Notes under the pieces: model-generated
What the model saw: only the letters and a program-made list of their open reading frames with translations
What the model was told of the DNA's origin: nothing
Database searches by the model: none
In this document: positions 37,581 to 47,060 of the stretch, piece after piece
Layout: each line of letters opens with the position of its first letter
Numbering within the stretch: the stretch's first letter is position 1
Translations under genes and position numbers: made by a program
NCBI GenBank assembly: GCA_025093555.1
Contig: JAIWNF010000001.1
Span: 62,001-126,000, forward strand
Direction: 5' to 3'
DNA: 64,000 nt
Source: Circinella umbellata
Lineage: Eukaryota > Mucoromycota > Mucoromycetes > Mucorales > Lichtheimiaceae

Positions 37581-38289
37581 CATGGCGATATTCACCTATA
37601 AAAAAGAGAGACGATGAAAAGACAGAACACAATGACAACCCAGTAGTTTTTGATTAAAATCACCAAGACTATCCGTTATATATATATATATATTTGGCTT
37701 TATTTTTATTCTCTTGTTTTTATTTTTTTTTCATTTCCTTATTTCACTTACTCTTTTTCTTATTTGGCTCTTTTCTATATAATAATTCTTTTCATATTTT
37801 TTTTTCAAACTTATACATATACAGCACATTATTTCTTTTGTGGAGATTTCAATTGAACCGCATCCACAGGCTGTCTTATCTTATAGTTATTACTAAAAAT
37901 TTTATCTTGATAAACGATTTATAAAACAAATCTTAATTTTACCGTTTATTTAGTACAGTACAACTCAATTCCTATAATTATATTTTTGTTTGTCGTACAG
38001 TGTAACAAGCTCAAAGTTAAAAATAGAGTGGGGTGTCCGTAGCAATTCCCATATATCAAAACTAAAACAAGTGAACCCATCATCGTAGGATAGGGAAATT
38101 ATATACCAAAGAATATAAATATAGACTTATCTTGATACTTTATTTTATATAATAAAAGACCTAATCGATTCTCACAAGACTTCCATTTTATTTTATCTTA
38201 CGTACCCATATGGCAGTGGTACTAAGCTCCATAACTAATAGGATAGAAATCATATAAATACGGGTTGCAAATATTATTTTAAAGAAATA
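37581..38289. other. Gene-free segment
   Basis: Phe/Tyr-rich overlapping frames at 37,650-37,924 reflect T-rich DNA. No other content recognised. Confidence 0.45.
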
Positions 38290-39119
38290 CAGTGAGTATC
38301 CGCTAAACTGGTACTCGTTAAACCGGTATTTCGCTAAACCGGTAGTGTCTCTCAATTGTTTTTTATATACTTAGTAAAATACTGGTAATTTGCTTACATA
38401 ACCGGTATCAGGTGAGCTTTCCTAAATATTTACCAGGTTTATAGTAGTATTATGTATTTTATTTTATATATTATAATATTAGTCTTTTTATTGGTAAAAT
38501 CAGTAATACACTCTTCCTTTAACCTTGTCTCAGTTCTTCTCTTTGTATTCAGTTGGCTACTTTGTTTCCATAGCAATTGAAAACACACAAATCATTCTTG
38601 TCGTCAAGAAAAAGCTTCTCATCATCTTGTTGATAACAGTGTCTCTTTTTCGCCAACTTCACACAGATGCTTTTTTCTTCTTTCTTATCTGCATACGTAC
38701 GCCTTTTAAACTTTATCATATACTTATTCACTACCATTGCATATGTAATTATGTTGTTAATACAATTCATTTTTACTCATTTATTTAACTGCTAACCAAG
38801 CATGGTCCATATTAATCACACTTTGTTGTAAATTCATTATTAATCCAGTCTCGGGTTAATTATTACTATTTGGTGTATACACTATTATCATTTTTATCAC
38901 TAAAAGATTAGCTCATAGTAGCATTAAGCAGCCAGCTACATTATATGAACTATCAGTTTTTTAGCTTATTCCTCCGTACAGCTTAATTTAATTATAGTTA
39001 TTTTTCCAGTATATGCTCCATATTAGTACCAGTTTCGTTTCATTTAGCTAAACCTGTAATTCGCTAAACCCGTACAAATCCTCACATATATTGAGTGTCA
39101 GTTTAACGAATAGCCACTG
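38290..39119. mobile_element. Pogo/Tc1-mariner-type nonautonomous element (830 bp) with TA duplications
   Basis: Ends are imperfect inverted repeats: left CAGTGAGTATCCGCTAAACT, right (reverse complement) CAGTGGCTATTCGTTAAACT. Both are flanked by TA (38,288-38,289 and 39,120-39,121), the target duplication of this superfamily. Subterminal copies of CGCTAAACCGGTA lie at about 38,331-38,343 and, inverted, at about 39,045-39,075. The interior has no transposase-like frame, so it must be moved by an enzyme from elsewhere. Confidence 0.75.
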
Positions 39120-39199
39120 TAACTTCATTCTAGTTTTCAAATTATCATTAAAAATATATAACAAAAAGTCTCAATAGGATTTATACCTTGTCTGTTTTT

Positions 39200-40119
39200 A
39201 TTTCCTTCTCTTAGTAAAATAACCAAACATCACAACGTTGTTTAGAAATATTCGAACATTCAGGTTCAGAACAATTTTCATATTTGGAATCAAGATTATC
39301 TGGGTGAATGAAATCAAAGTTCTTTAGTGTTGGAATGTTATTAGCTTCTTGGAGCATTGTGTTGATTTGTGGCAGGTAGTGTTGGTGAATTATAGTATAC
39401 CAATGATATTTCGACCAGGATAAGAGATATTCAGAACACAAGAGGTATTAATCTTTAGACTACAGCATAGCTGACGAATTTCCTGTCGTGTTCTGTGTTA
39501 CAGGCATGGGATGTGTATGTTGTATTCAAATTTGGCTTCTGTAATATTGGTTACACAACAATGTTGTATGCTGATTACGTGCTTCCCCTTTTTGTTGGGA
39601 GACTGCATAGTTGTTAGACTATGGGAGTACATTGCTACAGGGTGGGCCTTATTGGGTCATGTTGGTGCAGTGCTAATGGTTGCTGACGTTGGTTTCATTC
39701 CATGAGAAATGACCGGAGATTGCATCTTATATTTACTTAATAGTAAATTTGACGATGTAGGTTTTGAACTTGACAATGTCAATTGTGATGGTGACAAAGT
39801 TTTCTCAGGTTGGGTTGACTTGGCTAGTATTGGTGGAAGTGATACGGAGAACAAGGAATGAGTAGTGATGGTGATAACGGTTTCGTGGATCGGACAGTAA
39901 GAGCTGCTTCGAGCTCCTTGGCTTCAGCTTGTAGACTTTATCAAATTAATGGCAATAATAGCGTTCATCATGTTGTGTTTGGCGAACTTCAGCTTTGAGA
40001 ACATTTATATGAGAGGGAAGGAACGAGTCTGAGGCCTTTCGTATTTCCTCTGATGTATATTCGCAATTTTGATTTGGAACATTTTTGGTTATATGCTTAC
40101 CACCCTTAAAAAGGTGAAA
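39200..40119 (-). pseudogene. Degraded coding remnants, origin unknown
   Basis: Minus-strand pieces: 39,211-39,441 (HWYTIIHQHYLPQINTMLQE and an end with two Cys, SEPECSNISKQRCDVW), 39,657-39,854 (Ser/Thr/Pro-rich) and about 39,890-40,075 (EYTSEEIRKASDSFLPSHIN). GC content is higher than in the flanks, which suggests former coding DNA. No family recognised; possibly part of the lineage-specific gene cluster. Confidence 0.35.
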
Positions 40120-40565
40120 AAGGCATACTATTTTCTATTTTCTAATATTACATGAGAGCTTTATAATAAGATAATAAATTGTTCATATGATGTCTTAGAT
40201 ACTAAACATTAAATAATGTAATGATAGACTATCAAAATTAAAAAGTTTCATTATGATGAAAAATGCTATATGTATTTCATCATTTGCTTTTAATTCATAT
40301 TGCAATACATGATAGGTATATTTATAGATATTTTACAATGGGTGTTATAGCAGAACACCATCGAGGGTGTTTCTTTTTTGTTTTTTGTTACTGTTTTTTA
40401 ATACGTAATTCCTATATTAGCTAGTAAACCCGTGGATCTGGTGTGATCTCAGCTCAACAGATATATCATAAGCTGGACCTCCATTTCCTATCTACTACAG
40501 GTGGTCCTGATGTGAGTGTTGGTGTTGTTGCTATTGTTGGTGCCGTGGGTTTGTACGCTTTCTGT
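40120..40565 (-). repeat. Duplicated 3' end of FIG4 (last about 45 codons plus 3' flank)
   Basis: The block aligns with 55,795-56,200. Shared landmarks include TTCTATTTTCT near its start, ATTTTACRAYGRGTGTTATA, CCTATATTAG, the coding piece for SVE..I followed by PxR, and the GTTGGTGTTG tract. It therefore holds a copy of the FIG4 C-terminus and about 270 bp beyond it, diverged by many substitutions and small indels. It abuts the end of the lineage-specific pseudogene at 40,531, whose last residues (RTNPRHQQ) come from this block. Confidence 0.8.
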
Positions 40566-41161
40566 GTGGAGTCATGAAGACACTGTTGAGATGTATGGGA
40601 GGGGGAGAGAGCCTTGACGATTTGTTGCTATCATCATCACATGTCTCAACAAGAGAGTATTTTCGTTTGTTGCTGTATAACGATTTTATTACTTCGACGG
40701 ATAGCCTTATAATATGTGATTTCCACATATACAAATGTTTCAAGGTACTTCTCAATATATCCAACTCAAATATATCTGTCGGTATATGAAGATCGGTAAC
40801 TCTCTGAGAAAACATGACGTCCTCATAGCAACACATCTGCGTCATATAACCTGTAATTCCAACAAAGTCAAAAGATAATATTTGGTTGCTAGAGTTTCTT
40901 ATGAGGGAGTTGATGCTGCTTAGGATACATGAGTTTATTCTAGCATTTTTGCTTTGTTGGTGAGTAACCACCGACTTACATGCATCTTGTTTTTTAAACT
41001 CTATGCTACATAGTTCAACAGTGACTCCTAAACGGCTGCAGTTAATAAGTAAATCGATTCTCCTCCCAAATTCAGTCAGTTCATCTTCTTCCATTATACT
41101 ACGTAACGAGTCTTGTGTCGAGACACAGACATTCTCTCCATCCGACAGTATCAGATCAGTG

Positions 41162-41519
41162 AGAAACAATTCAACTTACTTTATATATATTTTTCTTGAT
41201 ATAATTAGGTGTAAGTTGTTTAAAAACTTGCACCACGACACTTTATGGTTTTTTCTCTTAGAGAAAAGTTCTCGAATTTCAATAAAAAAATTTATTTTTT
41301 GTCTTTGAAAAATTCGAAATATATATTCTTAACATATAAATATTGTAATATATAAATCTTTATTAATTTATTATTGATAATTTATTCTTAAAATAGTATA
41401 AACACTTCTAAATATTTTATAAACTTAAAATAATTATAATTAATTAAAAGAGAAAAAAATAAATATATCTTTTATTAAATTTAAATACTAGTAAAAAACA
41501 TTATAGATAGAATTGTTCC
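41162..41519. repeat. Left 358-bp direct repeat of the chromodomain-DDE element
   Basis: It starts AGAAACAATTCAACTTAC and ends GATAGAATTGTTCCT, so it also has an inverted 10/11-bp match at its own ends. It contains GGTGTAAGTTGTTTAAAAAC. Nearly identical to the right copy; differences include ACCACGACAC against ACCGTGACTC and an 11-bp TAATTTAAAAG present only in the right copy. Confidence 0.85.
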
Positions 41520-41533
41520 TCTTATTATTATTT

Positions 41534-42922
41534 TTATGACCTTTTTATAGAGTTCCAGTAATTTTTTATTAGATCTTTTTCTATAAAGTCATGTTCTTTA
41601 ACCCAAGAGTTATTATCTTTTTTATAATTTTTCCATTTTGCAAAAAATTCATATTTATCTAAAACTTTTTTATGTGTTATTATATATTGAACTTCATAAA
41701 TTTTATCTTCTTTTCTATCTAAATTATTTTCATTAACTTCATTAATTTCCATTGATATATCTTCATATATATTTTCTATATCATTTATATTTAATGTGTT
41801 TAGAAATTGGTTCTGTAAATTCTTAATATCATTTATTTTCTCTATTTTATATTGTGTTTTTAAAGTTAAATCTTCATAGTTATAATTTTGTTTATGTTTA
41901 AAAATATATTCGAAATCATCTATCCTCCATTTACTATAATGATTGATATCACCAACAGGAAACAATTCATAAAAATATTTAATATTTAATAAAGTAACTG
42001 CTAATTTTAATTGAATATTATATATCTTTTTATCAGTAATTCTAATTTTAATTTTACCATTAAATCTATTAAAAATATTTCCTAGTTCAGCAAAATATGC
42101 TTCAATTTTAGATCTGAATCCCCCTAACATTTCATTGAAATCTTTTTCATCTTTTGTTAATAAAATATTTTTATCTTTTTTTATTGGATAACAGAAATTA
42201 TATAATGAGATATTATATCCTATATTTTTATACTTTTCTATATATTCTTTTATACTATTTTCATATAATCCATCAAATGCAATACAATCTGTTTCATAAT
42301 AAAAGGAATCTAGATTTATATCTAATAGCATATTATCATCTGTATTAAGTTTACAAGGTAATGATTCTGAAACATATATACAGATTTTATTTATATCAAT
42401 TATAAATTGTGTATTTAGTCCATTATTTTTTAACTTCCATGAATATAATTCTTTCTTATCTAAATTTATATCCTGATATATTATTCGATTATGATGTCCA
42501 TCTAACATTAATGTCACATTATCAAATATATCTGGATTAATCTTTTTAGCACATAATAATCTTAATAAAGGAGAACTAAAACAAAACTTCATTTTTTCAT
42601 TTAACCATTGTTCTAAAAATTCATAGTTTTTAATAAATAAGCTTTCATAAATTTTAAAAAAGGATGATTCTGGTATATAAATTTCCATTTCACTATGTGT
42701 ATAACCTGTTAATAAATATTGTATTAGTAATAAACCTTTTTCAATCATAAAATAAGGGCCTGGCATTTTTATATTACTACAAATTTCTGTTAAAAAAACA
42801 AAAACTGGTATATCTCCTAATTTATCATATATATTCTCTTTAACATTTTTTATATTTTTTATATTTTCAATTTTTTTTCTGTGAAATTTTGTTTCAATAT
42901 TATAAACATACTCATTTTTCAT
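41534..42922 (-). CDS. DDE transposase (DDE_Tnp_4/Harbinger-like) with C-terminal chromodomain
   Basis: An intact 462-aa frame without introns. The catalytic triad fits the IS5/Harbinger-type pattern. The first Asp is D141 in LMLDGHHNRI, followed by SWKLKNNGLNTQFIIDINK. The second is D217 in CIAFDGLYENSI. The Glu is E274 in FNEMLGGFRSKIEAYF, the 'N..L...R..vE..F' helix. The N-terminal 120 residues are helical and basic and could bind DNA. Residues about 407-455 (IYEVQYIITHKKVLDKYEFF, then AKWKNYKKDNNSWV) form a chromodomain with the aromatic residues expected for methyl-lysine binding. Chromodomains in mobile elements are best known from retrotransposon integrases, where they steer insertion to heterochromatin. 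Codons are strongly AT-biased (many AAT/ATA/TTA), unlike the housekeeping genes. Likely still capable of activity, but untested. Confidence 0.8.
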   Translation of the reverse strand: MKNEYVYNIETKFHRKKIENIKNIKNVKENIYDKLGDIPVFVFLTEICSNIKMPGPYFMIEKGLLLIQYLLTGYTHSEMEIYIPESSFFKIYESLFIKNYEFLEQWLNEKMKFCFSSPLLRLLCAKKINPDIFDNVTLMLDGHHNRIIYQDINLDKKELYSWKLKNNGLNTQFIIDINKICIYVSESLPCKLNTDDNMLLDINLDSFYYETDCIAFDGLYENSIKEYIEKYKNIGYNISLYNFCYPIKKDKNILLTKDEKDFNEMLGGFRSKIEAYFAELGNIFNRFNGKIKIRITDKKIYNIQLKLAVTLLNIKYFYELFPVGDINHYSKWRIDDFEYIFKHKQNYNYEDLTLKTQYKIEKINDIKNLQNQFLNTLNINDIENIYEDISMEINEVNENNLDRKEDKIYEVQYIITHKKVLDKYEFFAKWKNYKKDNNSWVKEHDFIEKDLIKNYWNSIKRS

Positions 42923-43125
42923 AAATCCCCAATATTTTGCATATATTTTTTTATATTCTTATTCTATTAAAGAATCCATAGCATATTTTTTAAAAATATA
43001 TAAAATTCAATTTTTTGTTTTTTAAATATAAATGAGTTTTGTATTTTTAAATCCTAATAGTAACAAAATAAAAATAAAAATTGATACTATGAATTCAAAA
43101 CAAAGAGCAATTTTTATTTAAGAGA

Positions 43126-43180
43126 AACAATTTAACTTATTTTATATATATTTTTCTTGATATAATTAGTAATTTAAAAG
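43126..43180. repeat. Right direct repeat of the chromodomain-DDE element, first part
   Basis: AGAGAAACAATTTAACTTAT begins a 55-bp piece that matches 41,161-41,208. It is cut off from its remainder (45,879-46,189) by the Mutator-like insertion and ends with the TTTAAAAG target duplication. Confidence 0.85.
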
Positions 43181-43869
43181 GAGAATTACTACATGGGCTA
43201 CAAAACTTCAAAGTCAGACCACATGGGCTACAGGTATTTTAGTAACTTTTGTAGCCCATCTCGTTGTCTAATTTTTTGTAGCCCACCTCATCTAATTTTT
43301 TTTATCATCTATTACTCGACCCTCTCATTTTTTCTGTAATAATATAAATATATCGAGAAAGGTTATAATTTCAATATAAACTGTATGATACTTGATAACA
43401 ATGATAACAATAATAATAATAATAAAATATGTACGTCAAATATAAATATTAATGATACTATTGAAGTGTTTGTGGTTATGACAAAGAGATTCATAATATA
43501 AAATGATATGAATTATGTGAATAAAATAATATAAAGGTTATAATAGACTAAATAATTATAGATAATGGTATATGGCAGTTCTTATATTCAGGAATTTTAC
43601 GTCTGAATCCATGAAAAGGAGGAAGTCTTAATAAAATTATAAAAGGGAAATCAACTAAAGATTTATTTATGAAAGATAATTTATTTAATCAAAGACAACA
43701 GATAAAATTAAGTAAAAGTAGAACTGAAAAAATGGGGAGAATTTATATTGATTACCAATGGTAAAAACATTCAATAGCTTTTGTGGAAAAGTGCAAAAGC
43801 AAAGTACAATGATTCTCTAATATTAATTATAATATAATGTACCTTTTGGCTCTAGCTTAATAGCATCGG

Positions 43870-45046
43870 CTGCTGCAAGTAATTCATTTAATTCTTGTAA
43901 ATTATCTTTTTTCATTTGTGATTTCCCACCATCACCTTTTACTGTAATCGGAATTTTTCCAGTTTCATGGGAAGTGTTTTGAACTATAGGATACTTTTTC
44001 TATGGATATAGCTCCATGTATTCTTGTAACGTTTCGGATCCCTACCGCGAGATTCCCAGATAGTCAATAATTTGGGCGAAACAGGAGGCCAAGTCATCCT
44101 TGGAAATCTTTTTGTTCTAATGGTTTGAAAGTGGTTTCCATGAACGAGATATATTATTTCGGGTAGTGGCTGTTGAGCAGGTATGTCATATGGTAGGTAT
44201 AATTCTGAATCATAGATTGAATCAGAATAACTAGTTAGAGGTAAACTGAAAGTATTCGCTGCAACTTGTATATCAAAAGCTAGATCAAACCAATATTCCT
44301 TGCAGCAAGCAGAACGGGTTCGTAATTGTGGTGCAACGCCATATGCCATTCTTTGAAGTAGTGCGTCATATAAAACACGATGTTCACTACAAATATACTC
44401 AATGCAGATATCTCGACTATCTTTGACATTTTCTCTTTAACATCTAAGTACTTTTTAATCTTTATATACAATATACGCCAAAGCCCTAAAGCCATACCAA
44501 CCATCATCCACAATTTTGATTTCTTCTACTGTGTTCTTTGCTGGGATGTCTGGATGTATAATTCTATACAAATTTGAAATATAGTTATACCATGTATATT
44601 ATCAGTTCATTGTCAATAGGTATATATATCTTGAATAGTTATTTATATACTTTTGTTCCTTGTTTCCTTTAGATGGATCGTCATCCGCATTTTTTTCATT
44701 GTTTTTGACTCATTTGTTACAGTAGGGAACCAAAGGCTCGTTTGAGGGGGATAATTGATTTTTATTTTCTTTCGATTGATTCGCTTCTTTTTTGTCTTTC
44801 ACTTTCTGCTTTTCTTTTGCTTCATTTTCTAATTTTTCCCAACATGATGGAATTCTCGAGCCAATCGCTTCTTTTTGGTGGACGTCCTTTGGTTTTTACT
44901 GACTTGGGTAAAGTAAGATTCTCAATAGAAACAGACAAACATTTCTTCAAGGCAGAATTAATGGCTCCAATTAAGTCTTGACATTGTTGATTATTTTGAC
45001 ATGCGATGTACGCTGAAGTGATTTTTTCTTTCATTTCTTGATACAT
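43870..45046 (-). pseudogene. Decayed Mutator-type protein with dead OTU-like cysteine protease domain
   Basis: Upstream piece 45,046-44,822: YQEMKEKITSAYIACQNNQQ, CQDLIGAINSALKKCLSVSI, then VKTKGRPPKRSDWLENS. The OTU-like piece starts near 44,570: IKIVDDGWYGFRALAYIVYK. In OTU proteins this motif reads DGxCxFRAxA, so the Cys nucleophile is replaced by Tyr (TAT). About 110 residues further on, LPEIIYLVHGNHFQTIRTKR carries the expected catalytic His (NHF), followed by MTWPPVSPKLLTIWES. A stop after VYK-D, one after YP and a frame change near 44,000 break the gene. The last piece (TSHETGKIPITVKGDGGKSQ, then LNELLAAADAIKLEPKG) is in another frame. OTU domains in Mutator-like elements are established; the assignment here is by motif. 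Confidence 0.6.
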
Positions 45047-45356
45047 CCCTTGTAAAGAGTCTGCAAGTCATCATCGGTTTCAATTTCGCCCTTATCTTCG
45101 GTAGCGGTTTTACTATGCGACTCCTTTGAAGTGCTGTCTAATTATAATATATTAATAAAATCATACATAATATCAAATTACATTGTTTATCTATCTTTTA
45201 TTTTTACAGCCATACATAAATATCAAATATTTGTAATAAATATAATATTCTTTACCTGTTGGCGGAACTAACCACTATCTCTTATTGTACAACTTTCGAT
45301 ACAAGGGCGTAACAGCATATCAATAATGATGCTAATATTACTGCGGGATCTAGCAA

Positions 45357-45400
45357 TAATTGTAATTGTAATTGTAATTATAATTATAGTTGTAATGCAT
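45357..45400. repeat. TGTAAT hexanucleotide repeat
   Basis: Five to six tandem, partly degenerate TGTAAT/TATAAT units inside the Mutator-like element, in its non-coding right part. Confidence 0.7.
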
Positions 45401-45878
45401 ATGATTTATGTTGTTAATATTGTTGTGCACCTTGACAATATTGATTATTATATGTTATAATATATAACAAGCAGAAATCAATGCGTATTACAAGAAGCAT
45501 GAAAAATAAAGTATGAACGTTTCTTTTTAAAATTTAAAAATTTGTCAAAGAGAAAAAGGTGCACCAAGTAATTTTACTATACATTTACGTACGGAAGAAA
45601 TTATACAATAATAAAAATATAGTTATAATGTAAAAAGATAGTAACAATAAAATTAATCATCTTAGAAATTTTATCATGGAAATAACAACTATGTGATATT
45701 AAAAAAATTACAAAAAATTGGACGAGATGGGCTACAAAAAATTGGACGAGATCAAAAATTGGACGAGATGGGCTACAAAAAATTAGACGAGGTGGGCTAC
45801 AAAAGTTACTAAAATACCTGTAGCCCATGTGGTCTGACTTTGAAGTTTTGTAGCCCATGTAGTAATTCTCTTTAAAAG

Positions 45879-46189
45879 GTGTAAGTTGTTTAAAAACTTG
45901 CACCGTGACTCTTTATGGTTTTTTCTCTTAGAGAAAAGTTCTCGAATTTCAATAAAAAAATTTATTTTTTGTCTTTGAAAAATTCGAAATATATATTCTT
46001 AACATATAAATATTGTAATATATAAATCTTTATTAATTTATTATTGATAATTTATTCTTAAAATAGTATAAACACTTCTAAATATTTTATAAACTTAAAA
46101 TAATTATAATTAATTAAAAGAGAAAAAAAAATATATCTTTTATTAAATTTAAATACTAGTAAAAAACATTATAGATAGAATTGTTCCTT
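45879..46189. repeat. Right direct repeat of the chromodomain-DDE element, second part
   Basis: Begins GTGTAAGTTGTTTAAAAACT and ends GATAGAATTGTTCCTT. It is the continuation of 43,126-43,180 and is nearly identical to 41,208-41,519. Confidence 0.9.
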
Positions 46190-47060
46190 AGTGTCATCCA
46201 AAATAACATCTAACAACTCTTCAAACTTTCTTAAAAATGATAATTCTGACTTAGGTGAAGCACCCTTCCAAAATCGAAAATTTCTAACACTTGTAAAAAA
46301 AATACGAAGAGTAAATAAAACAACTATTTGATTAACAAGAAAAATAAAAACTTACACAATTTCAACTACGTTCAGCAGTTGATACTTTTGTGAGCGCTTG
46401 TTTGTCTCTTAGTATTTTAGTTCATCAATTATACTATGCAACATATCGGTGTTACTGGTTGTTACATATGGCTCGAGTTGATCAAGTACTTCATCGATGA
46501 TCATGTTCATATCACCATCAAATTCAATCTCGTCCTTTTTTTTCTGTCTATCATCTGTTATTTTTTTCTTTGTATCACTGGGAATAAAAGACTGGTACAT
46601 ATTGCGTAGATGCGGATTATTGAAATTTAGAATATTGGATAAGGAGAGCTTTAATAGCTCAGTAGACAAGAAGTCAATACTGTCTTGTTTTATGAGTGAA
46701 TGTGATTTTTTAAGCAATATATGTCTGATGTTATTGTTTTGCTTCTCCTCAGGAATATTTATATCATCGATTTTGTACTTCGGGTTTAGGAGCTTCTTTA
46801 TGGCCATATTTCTAACCTTGCTTACATAGTTGTCATCCCCGTTTTTTTCAGCTACCGAACTAGTTTCATCTTCTATTGCTTCCTCTTCCATTTCACTGCT
46901 TTCGTCTCCATCTTCAACATCTTCGTCTTCTGCAGAACTTTCATCGTCGCTTTCTTCTGTGGTACTATCATTGCTTTTCAACAGCCTGACCGAACGCTGA
47001 GCTTGATTACCAATTGCTGTAATAGATGCAGTGAATTTTGAGCTCGTGAAGTTTTCTAAA

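Larger units (their letters stand above)
43181..45870 (-). mobile_element. Mutator-like element (2,690 bp) with long TIRs, 8-bp target duplication and OTU-like ORF
   Basis: The terminal inverted repeats start GAGAATTACTACATGGGCTA at 43,181 and, in reverse complement, the same at 45,870; they match for over 100 bp. Inside each are two to four tandem units of about 23 bp (TTTTTGTAGCCCATCTCGTC type). The element is flanked by TTTAAAAG at 43,173-43,180 and 45,871-45,878. It contains decayed minus-strand coding DNA with a TKGRPPKRSD motif (44,870-44,900) and an OTU-protease-like region, a combination known from Mutator-like elements. hAT and other superfamilies with 8-bp duplications are the alternative. 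Solo end copy at 35,817-36,403. Confidence 0.8.
41162..46189 (-). mobile_element. Chromodomain-DDE element with LTR-like direct repeats, itself carrying a Mutator-like insertion
   Basis: Inserted into copy 1 of the host gene. The flanks are AGTG (41,158-41,161 and 46,190-46,193), a probable 4-bp target duplication. Outer ends: AGAAACAATTC on the left, and AAGGAACAATTC on the right read inward. Direct repeats of about 360 bp lie at both ends (41,162-41,519; and 43,126-43,180 joined to 45,879-46,189). The interior between them is about 1.6 kb and holds one intact minus-strand ORF, a DDE transposase with a chromodomain. Without the nested Mutator-like element the insertion is about 2.33 kb. Near-identity of the two repeats suggests a recent insertion. 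No reverse transcriptase, integrase, primer-binding site or gag is seen. Confidence 0.75.
40531..47060 (-). pseudogene. Lineage-specific Mucoromycota-type gene, copy 1, split by a nested transposon insertion
   Basis: Minus-strand pieces, N to C: about 47,060-46,409 (ITAIGNQAQRSVRLL, a long Glu/Asp/Ser stretch, then KKLLNPKYKIDDINIPEEKQ and SIIDELKY); 46,300-46,189 (FWKGASPKSELSFLRKFEEL, LLDVILDDT); and 41,161-40,531 (DLILSDGENVCVSTQDSLRS, GRRIDLLINCSRLGVTVELC, SIEFKKQDACKS, LHIPTDIFELDILRSTLKHL). The reading frame joins across the 41,162-46,189 insertion exactly as in copy 2, which has no insertion there. A TAA at 46,409-46,411 is in frame where copy 2 has a coding codon, so the gene was or is also broken by nonsense. 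The function of the family is not known to me. The last codons are replaced by the FIG4-derived block. Confidence 0.75.

Noticed and set aside
38525..38788. Possible transposase ORF within the pogo-type element
   Set aside because: Phe/Ile-rich frame of 87 codons without DDE or HTH residues; the element is nonautonomous.
41162..46189. LTR retrotransposon
   Set aside because: Despite the direct repeats, there is no reverse transcriptase, RNase H, protease or integrase, no TG...CA ends and no primer-binding site; the only intact ORF is a DDE_Tnp_4-like transposase.
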